A stretch of 64,000 nt of DNA from Actinoplanes philippinensis (GCF_900113015.1 NZ_FONV01000009.1:463202-527201); one strand, 5' to 3'. Shown: positions 48,499 through 57,926, counted from the first letter of the stretch. A program made the numbers and translations. Notes: a model not told the origin generated them from the sequence alone.

Positions 48499-50952
48499 GT
48501 GAGAATCCCAGCAACATCCCCCAGGCCGTGGAGCCGTACGGTCGCCGCGGCGGCCGTGGCGGCGGTGTCAGCCCTGGCGCCGGCCACCTCCGCCGTCGCG
48601 GCGGAGGCCGACCCTGCGCCGTTGATCGCGGCATCGGGTGAACCGGTCGCCGCCGACAGCTACATCGTCGTCCTGCGAGCGTCCGCCGACAGCTCCCGGG
48701 CGGTGGCCCGCTCCCGCACCAGCGGCGTGCGGGTCCACCGCGAGTACCGGCACGCTCTGCACGGCTACGCCGCCACCCTCACCGCCGGTCAGCTCGCCGC
48801 CGTACGGCGTGATCCGGCCGTCGCCTACGTGGCCGCCGACCAGATCGTCACCCTCGACAGTGTGCAGACCTCGGCGACCTGGGGCCTGGACCGCGTGGAC
48901 CAGCACGGGTCCACCCTGAACAGCACCTTCGCCACCAAGGCGACCGGCGCCGGCGTGACCGCGTACGTGATCGACACCGGCATCCGGGCCGGTCACACCG
49001 AGTTCGCCGGCCGGGTCGCCGACGGCGCGGACTTCGTCGGCGACGGCCGCGGCACCGACGACTGCCGGGGCCACGGCACCCATGTCGCGGGGACCATCGG
49101 CGGCACCGGGTACGGGGTGGCCAAAGCCGTGACTCTGGTCCCGGTCCGGGTCTTCGGCTGCAGCGGCGGCGCCCCGACCTCGACGCTCGTCGCCGCCGTC
49201 GACTGGGTGACCGGCCGTCACACCGGCCCGTCGGTGGCCAACATGAGCCTGGGCGGCCCGGTCAACCCGGCGCTGGACGACGCGGTGGCCCGCTCGATCG
49301 CCTCCGGGGTGACGTACACCGTCGCCGCCGGCAACGAGACCACCGATGCCTGCACCCGCAGTCCGGCGCGTACCCCGGCCGCCATCACCGTGGCCGCCAG
49401 CACCCGCGAGGACAGCCGCGACACCGGCTACTCCAACTACGGATCGTGCGTCACCGTGTTCGCGCCGGGAACCGGCATCACCTCGGCCTGGAACACCTCC
49501 GACACCGCCACCGAAACCATCGACGGGACCTCGATGGCCGCACCGCACGCCGCCGGTGTCGCGGCCCTCTACCTGGAGAGCCACCCGACGGCCGCACCGG
49601 CGACGATCAAGTCGATGATCGTAAACACCGCCACGGCCGACGCCCTGAGCCAGATCGGCACGGGCTCGCCGAACCGGCTGCTGTTCGCCGCCGCCGACGG
49701 GACCGCCCCGGTGCTCGCCGGCGGCGACCTGGACGCCGACGGCCGTACCGACCTGGCGCTGACCGGCGGCGCGGGCTGGACCACGGTGCCGGCCGCGTTC
49801 TCCGCCGGCGACGGCACCTTCCGGGTCACCAACACCGGCGTCGGCGACTTCGCCGGCTGGGCCCAGGTCCCCGGCGTCCGGCTCACCACCGGAGACTTCA
49901 ACGGCGACGGGCGTACGGACGTCGCGCTGACGCCCGGCCCCAACACGCCGTGGTGGTTCACCCAGCCGGTGGCGTTCTCCAACGGCGACGGCACGTTCCG
50001 GATCACCAACACCGCGCTCAACGACTTCGCGGCCTGGGCGCAGGTCCCGGGAACCACGGTGGTGCCCGGCGACTTCAACAACGACGGCCGTACCGACCTG
50101 GCGCTGACCGCAGGCCCGGAGACGCCGTGGTGGTACACGCAACCGGTGGCGTTCTCCAACGGCGACGGCACGTTCCGGGTCACCAACACGGCGCTCAACG
50201 AGTTCGCGAGCTGGGCGCAGGTCCCCGGCGCGTCCACGGTCGCCGGTGACTTCAACCGCGACGGCCGTACCGATCTGGCTCTGGTCGGCGGGTCCGGCTG
50301 GTCGACCGTCCCGGTGGCCCTCTCCAACGGCGACGGCACGTTCCGGGTCTCCAACAGCGGCGTCGGCGACTTCGCGGGCTGGGCCCAGGTCCCCGGCGCC
50401 CGGCTCACCACCGGAGACTTCAATGCCGATGGGCGTACGGACATCGCGCTGACGCCGGGTCCGAACACCTCGTGGTGGTACACCCAGCCGGTGGCGTTCT
50501 CGAACGGCGACGGATCCTTCCGGATCACCAACACGCCGCTGAACGACTTCGCCGGCTGGTCACAGGCCGCGGGCGCCCGTACGGTCACCGGCGACTTCAA
50601 CCGTGACGGCCGTACCGACCTGGCGCTGACAGGCGGCGCCGGCTGGACGACGGTGCCGGTGGCGTTCTCCACCGGCGACGGCACGTTCCGGGTCACCAAC
50701 ACCGGCGTCGGCGATTTCGCCGGCTGGGCGCGGGTCCCCGGAGCCACCGTGGTCACCGGCGACTACAACCGCGACGGCCGTACGGACGTGGCGCTGACCC
50801 CCGGCCCGAACAGCCCGTGGTGGTACACGCAGCCGGTCGCGTTCGCCAACGACGACGGCACCTTCCGCATCACGAACACTCCGCTGAACGACTTCGCCGC
50901 CTGGTCGCAGTCGTCCGGCGCCACCGTGGCCGGCCGCCGGACAACCGGCTGA
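48499..50952 (+). CDS. Secreted subtilisin-like protease (S8) with seven FG-GAP/VCBS-type repeats
   Basis: An 817-residue exported protease. Residues 1-35 are a signal peptide (ending near SAVAAEADP), about 50-125 an inhibitor I9 propeptide (DSYIVVLRASAD ... VAYVAADQIVTL), about 130-405 the S8 catalytic domain of proteinase-K type with Asp159 (VIDTGI), His192 (GHGTHVAG) and Ser345 (GTSMAAP). The last 400 residues are seven repeats of about 57-59 residues, each starting GDFNxDGRTDxALT and forming a beta-propeller, likely calcium-binding. GTG 48499 has AAAGGA upstream. A large dyad lies in the promoter and a strong hairpin follows. It should degrade extracellular protein while the propeller anchors or binds substrate. 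Confidence 0.93.
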   Translation: MRIPATSPRPWSRTVAAAAVAAVSALAPATSAVAAEADPAPLIAASGEPVAADSYIVVLRASADSSRAVARSRTSGVRVHREYRHALHGYAATLTAGQLAAVRRDPAVAYVAADQIVTLDSVQTSATWGLDRVDQHGSTLNSTFATKATGAGVTAYVIDTGIRAGHTEFAGRVADGADFVGDGRGTDDCRGHGTHVAGTIGGTGYGVAKAVTLVPVRVFGCSGGAPTSTLVAAVDWVTGRHTGPSVANMSLGGPVNPALDDAVARSIASGVTYTVAAGNETTDACTRSPARTPAAITVAASTREDSRDTGYSNYGSCVTVFAPGTGITSAWNTSDTATETIDGTSMAAPHAAGVAALYLESHPTAAPATIKSMIVNTATADALSQIGTGSPNRLLFAAADGTAPVLAGGDLDADGRTDLALTGGAGWTTVPAAFSAGDGTFRVTNTGVGDFAGWAQVPGVRLTTGDFNGDGRTDVALTPGPNTPWWFTQPVAFSNGDGTFRITNTALNDFAAWAQVPGTTVVPGDFNNDGRTDLALTAGPETPWWYTQPVAFSNGDGTFRVTNTALNEFASWAQVPGASTVAGDFNRDGRTDLALVGGSGWSTVPVALSNGDGTFRVSNSGVGDFAGWAQVPGARLTTGDFNADGRTDIALTPGPNTSWWYTQPVAFSNGDGSFRITNTPLNDFAGWSQAAGARTVTGDFNRDGRTDLALTGGAGWTTVPVAFSTGDGTFRVTNTGVGDFAGWARVPGATVVTGDYNRDGRTDVALTPGPNSPWWYTQPVAFANDDGTFRITNTPLNDFAAWSQSSGATVAGRRTTG
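49720..50915 (+). repeat. Seven tandem FG-GAP/VCBS-type repeats in the subtilase gene
   Basis: Units of roughly 170-177 bp. Two subtypes occur: A (GGAGWTTVP..., FRVTNTGVGDFAGWAQVPG) and B (PGPNTPWWYTQPVAFSNGDG, FRITNTALNDFAAWAQVPG). Their order is A-B-B-A-B-A-B, which suggests growth by duplication of A-B pairs. Confidence 0.85.
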
Positions 50953-50958
50953 CCGCAC

Positions 50959-50996
50959 CGTTCCGGGGAGGGCGCCCACGCGCTCTCCCCGGAACG
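50959..50996 (+). terminator. Strong hairpin after the subtilase gene
   Basis: CGTTCCGGGGAG and CTCCCCGGAACG form a perfect 12-bp stem with a 14-base loop, 7 bp after the stop codon. Confidence 0.8.
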
Positions 50997-51102
50997 ACGA
51001 CATCCCCGAATGCCTCGGGAGATTGGCAAAGTCATTTACTTGAATCGATATTTACTGCGGTGAAGCCTGGTGTGGGCACATCGGACCAGACATGGAGGAT
51101 CA

Positions 51103-51573
51103 ATGATCCGATCACGACTGCTGCGCTCCGCCGTCATCGTCCTGCTCGCCGCCGGAGCCGGGCTCGTCGCCACGCCCGGCGCATCGTTCGCCGCGCCGTA
51201 CGACGGGCAGAATCCCGAGACATCCGGCTGCGCCAACACCGCCACCACGCCCCGCTCGGCATCGATCTACGCGGGCAGCGTGAAGGTGGGTGTCGTCCAA
51301 CTGCGATACAGCACGGCCTGCCGCACCGTGTGGGGGCGGACCATCGCGTACTACTCGACCAAGGGCCTCACCCAGGTCTACCGCAACAGCGACGGCGCCT
51401 ACCAGAGCTGTCTGCCGTTCACCTGGGTCGCCAGCCTGGGTGGCTACTCCTGCTACACGCCGATGCTCAACGACGCGGGCGTGACGTCGTACGCCACCGG
51501 CTGGGCATGGACCTCGGGCAACACCGACGTGGGATCGGCCAGCACCGGCAGCTACCTGCAATTGCAGCCGTAG
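51103..51573 (+). CDS. Secreted DUF2690-type protein (156 aa)
   Basis: A Sec signal peptide (residues 1-30, ending ASFAAPYDG) precedes a DUF2690-like domain: DGQNPETSGCANTATTPRSA, then VVQLRYSTACRTVWGRT, with four Cys in two probable disulfides (CANTA and ACRTVW; SCLPF and SCYTP). Function of this domain is not known; it recurs in secreted and anchored actinobacterial proteins. GGAGG lies 5 bp before the ATG. A 16-bp hairpin follows the stop. Confidence 0.82.
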   Translation: MIRSRLLRSAVIVLLAAGAGLVATPGASFAAPYDGQNPETSGCANTATTPRSASIYAGSVKVGVVQLRYSTACRTVWGRTIAYYSTKGLTQVYRNSDGAYQSCLPFTWVASLGGYSCYTPMLNDAGVTSYATGWAWTSGNTDVGSASTGSYLQLQP

Positions 51574-51579
51574 CGGCTC

Positions 51580-52056
51580 TCACGTTCCCCGGTGGGCGGA
51601 GATCGCCATCTCCGCCCACCGGGAAACCAGGCGCCCGTCCGGAAGCCCTGAACAGTCGAGCGGCGTCCACCGAGCTTCCGCCACCTCGCGATTCGGCCGA
51701 AGGTCAGCCGTCGACGCGGTGCCCCGGAAAATGGTGAGCCGGTCGCGTTTGCCTTCGAGTTCGGTCACGGTCTCCACCAGCACCGTGACCACGGGGGCCA
51801 ACACGATCCCCAGTTCTTCCCGGCACTCCCGACGAACGGCGTCCTCAGCCGGCTCCCGCCGAGGACGATAGCCACCACCAGGCAGTCCCCAACGCTGCTG
51901 GTCGGTGTAGGAGTGCCTGATCATCAGGCACAGCCCCGGATCGGACGGGTGCAGGATCAGCGCCTTGACACCGAAGGTGCTGGGCTTGAAAACCTTCCAG
52001 TAGGTTTGCAGAGCCGTGCTCACAATACGGGTGACCAAACGGGAAACGCTGTTCAA
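51580..52056 (-). CDS. Nudix hydrolase
   Basis: A 158-residue pyrophosphohydrolase with a full Nudix box, GGGYRPRREPAEDAVRRECR followed by EELG (GX5EX7REUXEEXGU), near residues 55-80; it would hydrolyse a nucleoside diphosphate linked to another moiety. The start is uncertain. I choose TTG 52056, which has GGAAG 8 bp upstream and gives a short N-terminal helix; GTG 52023 and GTG 52179 are alternatives. Its last codons are made of a terminator stem. Confidence 0.82.
   Translation of the reverse strand: MNSVSRLVTRIVSTALQTYWKVFKPSTFGVKALILHPSDPGLCLMIRHSYTDQQRWGLPGGGYRPRREPAEDAVRRECREELGIVLAPVVTVLVETVTELEGKRDRLTIFRGTASTADLRPNREVAEARWTPLDCSGLPDGRLVSRWAEMAISAHRGT
51588..51623. terminator. 16-bp hairpin embedded in the 3' end of the Nudix gene
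   Basis: CCCGGTGGGCGGAGAT and ATCTCCGCCCACCGGG form a perfect stem with a 4-base loop. It lies 15 bp after the DUF2690 stop and inside the last codons of the convergent Nudix gene, so it ends both transcripts. Confidence 0.82.
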
Positions 52057-52243
52057 GAATTGTCTTCCGATCTCATTCGTCCGCCGGTGCGAACCATCGT
52101 AGGGAAAGCTCGCCTCGACGGCGTCGGTCGAAATGCGTCGAGGGATTCCCCGCGCCGGCTTCAGCGACGGCGGACCCACCGGCCGTCCACGCGTCCGCCA
52201 CCCAGGGCCCTGCCCGCCCGGACGGCACGACCGCCGCCTGCGC

Positions 52244-52602
52244 TCACCGATCGCTGAGCGCCGGCGGCGTGATCACCGACAACTCCAGCACCGCGGGCAG
52301 CTCGGCCACCCCCGGCCCACCGGAGCGGATCCAGGCCACCAGGTCGCCGACCACCGCGTCGTCGAGCATCAGCCCGAACCAGACCGGCCGCGCACCGCGC
52401 CGCCGGGCCGCCGAGCCGGCTGCACCACCATCACGTTCGACTGTGAGCACACGTCCAGGCACAGGCTGGGCCGCACCCGGTGAACCGGTTCCAGCGCCGC
52501 CCGCAGCCCGTCGAGCTGGGCGTCGTGATCGACCGCCGGATGTTTGGTCCGGCTACCGCAACAACAATCCCGGCACACCGTCACCGTGCAGCCGTCGACC
52601 AC
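52244..52602 (-). pseudogene. 2Fe-2S thioredoxin-like ferredoxin gene, frameshifted
   Basis: GTG 52602, with AAGGAGG just upstream, opens a small actinobacterial (2Fe-2S) ferredoxin-like protein: GCTVTVCRDCCCGSRTKHP, then LCLDVCSQSNVMVVQP. At about 52415-52419 the sense moves to another frame, continuing SAARRRGARPVWFGLMLDD, VVGDLVAWIRSGGPGV and ending LELSVITPPALSDR. The two halves join exactly if one base is missing. The four cluster Cys lie before the break, so a truncated protein might still form, but the C-terminal half is lost in the present frame. Confidence 0.7.
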
Positions 52603-52792
52603 CGATCCTCCTTCTCCGTACGGTCCACCACCGTAACCGCAGCCGATCACCACCAAGATCACGGGGCATCCGGAGATCCGCGCCCTCATCCTCTCGGACA
52701 GGAAGCCCGTGGTGGCCTACCGCGACGGTGCGGCCCGCCGTGTCTCCGCCGGCCTTGCCTCCCCGTCACACCGCAGCGGCATCCATCGCCAG

Positions 52793-52867
52793 TTGTCTCC
52801 GTGTTGTCCGGAGTTGTTGTCCGACCACCGCGTGCGGATGCCAGACAACTCTCAAGCCGCTAGACAG
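52793..52867 (+). promoter_or_regulatory. TTGTC/GACAA promoter block (copy 2)
   Basis: TTGTC at 52793, 52804 and 52817 (steps 11 and 13), the last within GAGTTGTTGTCC; then CACCGC; then TGCCAGACAA (inverted box 52844-52848); then GCTAGACA 19 bp further (52863). The same words and steps precede the secreted-protein gene at 30957-31415. The lectin gene starts 130 bp downstream. The rest of 52603-52997 holds no supported gene. Confidence 0.65.
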
Positions 52868-52997
52868 AGACCTCACCGACAGGCTGCACGGGTGGTCGAC
52901 GGTAATCCCATCGATCCGGGCGCGCCTTCCGCTGCCCGCACGTGTGTCAGCGGAGAAGAGCCGAGTGGATCGTCTTGAGAGGACACGGGGAAGGACC

Positions 52998-53573
52998 ATG
53001 AAGAAGCGAGCACTGCACATGGTGATGGCAGGTGTGTGCGCTGTCGTTGCCTCATTGGTGGCGGCAACGCCGGCGCACGCCGACTGGTATCCCAACAGGT
53101 ACTGGATCCAGGCATTCCATTCGGACAGGTGCCTGGACGTCATTGACGGCAGCGCCAACGAGGGCGCCCGGGTTCAGCAGTGGGATTGCAATTCCAACTG
53201 GCAGCAGCAGTGGGCGTTCAATCAGGTGGGCACATATCAGGGCATGCCGTTGTTCCAGATCGCCTCCCGGCACACCAACTACGGGAAGTGCCTGGACGTC
53301 CTCGACGGAATCATGACCAACGGGCAGCCGATCCAGCAGTGGACCTGCGACACCACGCCGCAGCAGCGGTGGATCCAGGAACGAATGCCCTATGTCCACA
53401 CCCGCGGCGGATACGACTACCCGGTGTTTCGGTATCGCTCGATGAAGAACTCGACCATGTGCTTGGACATCAGCGGCGTCAGTCCGAACAATGGTGCGCG
53501 GCTTCATATCTGGGGATGCCACAACGGCTTCAATCAGATGTTCGACAACTGGGATCTGGGCTCGAAATACTGA
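52998..53573 (+). CDS. Secreted ricin-B-type beta-trefoil lectin
   Basis: A 191-residue exported lectin. Residues 1-32 are a Sec signal (KKRALHMVMAGVCAVVASLV, cleavage after AHA). The rest is one ricin-type trefoil with three units carrying CLDVIDGS...QQWDCNSNWQQQW, CLDVLDG...QQWTCDTTPQQRW and CLDISGV...IWGCHNGFNQMF, i.e. the CLD and QxW sugar-binding signature with paired Cys. No catalytic domain is attached, so it probably binds extracellular glycans. AAGGA lies directly upstream of the ATG. The TTGTC/GACAA block upstream is shared with the gene at 30957. Confidence 0.88.
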   Translation: MKKRALHMVMAGVCAVVASLVAATPAHADWYPNRYWIQAFHSDRCLDVIDGSANEGARVQQWDCNSNWQQQWAFNQVGTYQGMPLFQIASRHTNYGKCLDVLDGIMTNGQPIQQWTCDTTPQQRWIQERMPYVHTRGGYDYPVFRYRSMKNSTMCLDISGVSPNNGARLHIWGCHNGFNQMFDNWDLGSKY

Positions 53574-53684
53574 GGCGGGCCGAGTCGAGCGTGGGGGCAT
53601 GCACCGCCCGGCACAGGCGCTGCGTGCCCTACCGTAGAGACGTGGTGGTCACCGTGCCGGACGAATCCTGCACTTCAGGCCTGG

Positions 53685-54191
53685 TCAGGGTTGACGGCTG
53701 CCGTCGGCGAGGCGGATGGCCAGCTCGATGCGCCAGCGGGTCTTCATCCGCTCGGTCCGCGGGTCGGTCAGGTATGCCTCGTACCGGCACGCGAACCCGT
53801 CGCCGCCCGGGTCCTCCGCGCAGTCGAACGACAGGCCCCTGTCGTGGGCCCAGTCGATGAGGGTGCCGTTGGCGCGGCGGCCGTGATTGACGTAGGTGAG
53901 GGCGGCATAGCGACCAGCCGGCAGGATTCCCGGGCGTATCCGGTCGTCGCCGCGGACCGGTTCGGCGGTGACGGCACCGACCTCGACGTCCATGGCGCCC
54001 TGCATGTTCACCACATGCAGGCGGAAGAAGACCGGGCCGAAGCCGACACCCCAGTCGTCGAGGCGTTCGAAGAGCTCGTCCATGAGCCTGTCACGGACGG
54101 CGAACATGCCGCGGAACGGGGTGATCGTCCGGATGCCGGCGGTGTGGCGCTCCGGTTTCGTGACCACGGCCGGACCCTCGACGATCTCCAC
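53685..54191 (-). CDS. GyrI-like small-molecule-binding domain protein
   Basis: A 168-residue stand-alone GyrI-like/AraC-effector-binding (SOUL-type) domain: VEIVEGPAVVTKPERHTAGI, a GFGPVFFRLHVVNM strand, VGAVTAEPVRGDDRIRPGIL and PAGRYAALTYVNHGR. These domains bind drugs or other hydrophobic ligands and are normally attached to a regulator, but none is fused here. The GTG at 54191 has AGGAGG 5 bp upstream. Divergent from a GNAT acetyltransferase gene. Function inferred only from fold. Confidence 0.82.
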   Translation of the reverse strand: MEIVEGPAVVTKPERHTAGIRTITPFRGMFAVRDRLMDELFERLDDWGVGFGPVFFRLHVVNMQGAMDVEVGAVTAEPVRGDDRIRPGILPAGRYAALTYVNHGRRANGTLIDWAHDRGLSFDCAEDPGGDGFACRYEAYLTDPRTERMKTRWRIELAIRLADGSRQP

Positions 54192-54263
54192 AGGCGCCTC
54201 CTGTCGTGCGGCTCCGATCCTATGTGCTCGACGTTCCGCCCGCCGCAACGCGCCGGCCGGCCC

Positions 54264-54740
54264 GTGAGCCCGATCCGGCTGCGCCCCTTGCGTGCGTCCG
54301 ACGCCGAGGTGATCGCCGGCTGGGCCTCGGACCCGCAGTTCCGCGCCGCCGCCGCATGGACCGACCGGTCCCCCGCCGAGCACCTGAGCTTCCACCGGAC
54401 GCTGATCGTGACGCCACCGCCGGGGCTGTTACGGCTCGGGGTGGTCCACGACGGGGTCCTGGTCGGCTACGTCGATCTGCACGGCACCGACCCGGACCGG
54501 CGTGAGCTGGGCTTCGTCATCGGAGAGCGGTCGCGCTGGGGCGCCGGCCTGGGCCGGGCCGCCGCCGCGGCCGGCATCGCCCACGGTTTCGAGAAGCTCG
54601 CCCTGCGGGAGATCCGGGCCGAGGCCGACGACCACAACCGGCGTTCCATCCGCATCCTGGAAAGCCTGGGCATGACCCGCTACGACCGGTCCGGGTCGAT
54701 GCACCGGTTCGTCCTGCGAGCCCCGCTCCCGGGCCGCTGA
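54264..54740 (+). CDS. GNAT-family N-acetyltransferase
   Basis: A 158-residue acetyltransferase of the RimJ/RimL type: IRLRPLRASDAEVIAGWASD start, ELGFVIGERSRWGAGLGRAA for the acetyl-CoA loop (variant Q/RxxGxG/A), and the C-terminal AEADDHNRRSIRILESLGMT block. It transfers acetyl from acetyl-CoA to a protein N-terminus or a small molecule such as an aminoglycoside. GTG 54264 gives the standard N-terminus; ATG 54222 is in frame and possible. Confidence 0.85.
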   Translation: MSPIRLRPLRASDAEVIAGWASDPQFRAAAAWTDRSPAEHLSFHRTLIVTPPPGLLRLGVVHDGVLVGYVDLHGTDPDRRELGFVIGERSRWGAGLGRAAAAAGIAHGFEKLALREIRAEADDHNRRSIRILESLGMTRYDRSGSMHRFVLRAPLPGR

Positions 54741-54832
54741 CGGTTCCGGCGTCGTGCGTGGACAACTACGAGACCGTCACGGGTGCGCTCGGGCCGGTAG
54801 GTGTTCGAGGTCCTGGTGACGCGAACGATCGT

Positions 54833-54862
54833 TGCCGGAGGTTCGAGTCCCCGGGACGGCAC
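54833..54862 (+). other. tRNA 3'-half-like fragment (T-loop plus acceptor-like end)
   Basis: GGTTCGAGTCC (54840-54850) is an exact T-arm consensus, flanked by CCGGA and CCCGGGACGGCA as in the 3' end of a tRNA gene, but the stem needs a bulged A and no matching 5' acceptor strand, D-arm or anticodon arm is found upstream. It could be a tRNA remnant or an attachment-site duplication left by an integrated element. Confidence 0.3.
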
Positions 54863-54897
54863 GGTGGCGTCCCCGACCGGCGCGGCGCGGGGACGGG

Positions 54898-56150
<1,253 letters not shown>

Positions 56151-56154
<4 letters not shown>

Positions 56155-56519
56155 GCGGTCGGGCCGCCGGAGAAGATCACCTGGCGGACCTCGATGCCCA
56201 GGCCGTCGAACCGGGCGTCCGGGATCATGGCGGCCAGCTCCAGCGCCCGGTCCCTGCTCGCGACGTCGACCAGGTAGTAGCCGCCCAGGAACTCCTTGGC
56301 CTCCAGGTACGGGCCGTCGGTGACGACCGGCACACCGTCGCGGACACGGACCACCGCGCTCTGGGACGGGTCAGCCAGCGCCTCGGTGTCGATCATCTCG
56401 CCGGACTCGCGGATCGTCGTCATGAACTCGCCATGGCCGGCCATGATCTCCTGGCGCTCGGCCTCGGTCAGCGCCTCCATGATGACGGGGTTGATGTGCA
56501 TGATGAGCAGGAACTTCAT
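56151..56519 (-). CDS. DGPF/YCII-related protein, partner of the ECF42-type sigma factor
   Basis: A 122-residue YCII-fold protein: MKFLLIMHINP start, the VTDGPYLEAKEFLGGYYLVD block that names the DGPF family, and a C-terminal FDGLGIEVRQVIF strand. Members are typically targets or co-transcribed partners of ECF41/42 sigma factors; a catalytic role is unproven. AGGAGACGGCA precedes the ATG 56519. Followed directly, with 4-bp overlap, by the sigma factor gene. Confidence 0.9.
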
Positions 56520-56718
56520 TGCCGTCTCCTGACGTCGCGGCGCCCAGCCGGGCCCCTTCACCAGGTGGTCGTCGCGGACCGCCCGCCCTTGACATCCCGG
56601 CGGCAGGTTCAACAGATCAGTTCATTTTGCCGGTACGGGTCAAGATCCGTCGACCGGCTCCGACCTCACGATGACGATCCCCGTCTCACCACCGTCATCG
56701 CCATCACCGGAGGAACAC

Positions 56719-57363
56719 GTGGCTCAGCTACTGAAAGTCCAGAATTTCAACGTCTCGAGTGACGGCATCGGCGCCGGGGAGGACCAGACCCTCGAGAGGC
56801 CCTTCGGTCATGTCGAGCCCGAGAGGCTGTTCGCCTGGGCCGGCGCCACAGCGAGCTGGCCCATGCGCACCGACCCCGGGGGCAGCCGGGGTCTCGACGA
56901 CTACTTCACCCGGGACTACGCCTGCAACATCGGCGCCGAGATCATGGGCCGCAACAAGTTCGGTCCCCAGCGCGGCCCCTGGCAGAACCACGAGTGGCGC
57001 GGCTGGTGGGGTGACGAGCCTCCGTTCCGTACCCCGGTGTTCGTCATGACCCACCACCGGCGTCCTTCATTCACGCTCTCCGACACCACGTTCCACTTCG
57101 TCGACGATGACCCGGCAACGGTCCTCGAACAGGCCCGGGAGGCGGCCCAGGGCAAGGACGTCCGACTGGGCGGCGGGGCCACCACCATCCGGCAGTTCCT
57201 GGACGCCGACCTCGTCGACACCCTGCACGTGGCGGTCTCGCCGGTGAAACTCGGGTCCGGGGTACGGCTCTGGGAGTCCCCCGACGAGCTGCTCGACCGG
57301 TTCCACCTGGAGGTCGTTCCCAGCCCGAGCGGGGTGACACACCACCTCTTCTGGCGAAGGTGA
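56719..57363 (+). CDS. Dihydrofolate-reductase-like (RibD C-terminal fold) protein
   Basis: A 214-residue protein of the DHFR/RibD-C family: LLKVQNFNVSSDGIGAG first strand, GAEIMGRNKFGPQRGPW block, VFVMTHHRRPSF strand, and KDVRLGGGATTIRQFLDADL with the glycine-rich NADPH loop; ends with HHLFWRR. It probably reduces a small substrate with NADPH; authentic folate reductase function is unlikely. GTG 56719 has GGAGG 5 bp upstream. Divergent from the DGPF/sigma pair; such reductases often belong to the same ECF regulon. Confidence 0.87.
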   Translation: MAQLLKVQNFNVSSDGIGAGEDQTLERPFGHVEPERLFAWAGATASWPMRTDPGGSRGLDDYFTRDYACNIGAEIMGRNKFGPQRGPWQNHEWRGWWGDEPPFRTPVFVMTHHRRPSFTLSDTTFHFVDDDPATVLEQAREAAQGKDVRLGGGATTIRQFLDADLVDTLHVAVSPVKLGSGVRLWESPDELLDRFHLEVVPSPSGVTHHLFWRR

Positions 57364-57539
57364 CCGATCCTCAGGGTGGCCCTGGCCTGCTGTTGCCGCC
57401 TGGGCTGCCCTGAGGCCGGCCGGACAGCGGCGGCGTCTGGTCGAGCACGTCAACCGCCGATGGGCGGGCAGCCGCCGCAGTGCGGGCTGGTGGCGCCCCA
57501 GGTCGCGTCAGCGGGCGACCGGTGGAGGCCCGGAGACCC

Positions 57540-57926
57540 TCACCCGCCACGTATGAGGCTCCTGCCGTTCAGCGGCTCCGGCAGTCCGACGCCGACGACG
57601 GCATCGTGCCGCCCGCCGTCGGGGCAGGCGCTGCGCGCGGTGCCCCAGACCGTGACGGTGACCGTCCCCGGCGTGGACGTCACCTCGGCGCCGATGGGTG
57701 TGCGGCAGTCGGCACCGGGCACGACGACGAGCAGTTGCCGTCCCGGCGGCTCGCCGCCTTCGAGCCGCCACGGCAGCGCCACCGCGCCCGGGATCGGACC
57801 GGACACCGCGCGCAGCGGGGACAGCGGTACGGGCGTCTCGGTCTCCCACGGCTCGCTTCGCACGCATCCGCCGGCCAGGCCGACGGCGAGCACTGCCGAG
57901 CAGAGACGGCTCAGTGGCACATGCAT
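57540..57926 (-). CDS. Small secreted lipoprotein (128 aa)
   Basis: MHVPLSRLCSAVLAVGLAGG followed by Cys is a lipoprotein signal (lipobox LAGGC). The mature part of about 105 residues has two Cys (GADCRTP and SACPDGG) and beta-strand composition; no family is recognised. GGGAGGGAG lies just upstream of ATG 57926. Function unknown; it would sit on the outer face of the membrane. Confidence 0.68.
   Translation of the reverse strand: MHVPLSRLCSAVLAVGLAGGCVRSEPWETETPVPLSPLRAVSGPIPGAVALPWRLEGGEPPGRQLLVVVPGADCRTPIGAEVTSTPGTVTVTVWGTARSACPDGGRHDAVVGVGLPEPLNGRSLIRGG

Noticed and set aside
49720..50915. CRISPR-like repeat array
   Set aside because: The repeats are 170-177 bp, in frame and encode FG-GAP units of the protease.
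52269..53573. Lectin gene read as a 434-codon protein
   Set aside because: The first 240 codons overlap the ferredoxin-like gene and the TTGTC promoter block; the signal peptide at 52998 marks the true start.
54833..54862. Complete tRNA gene
   Set aside because: Only the T-arm and an acceptor-like end match; no 5' acceptor, D-arm or anticodon arm can be folded.
56590..56660. SARP-like CTTGAC sequences upstream of the DGPF and DHFR-like genes
   Set aside because: TTGACA and TTGACC occur on the two strands but without a second heptamer at 11 bp; they are better explained as ordinary -35 boxes or chance.
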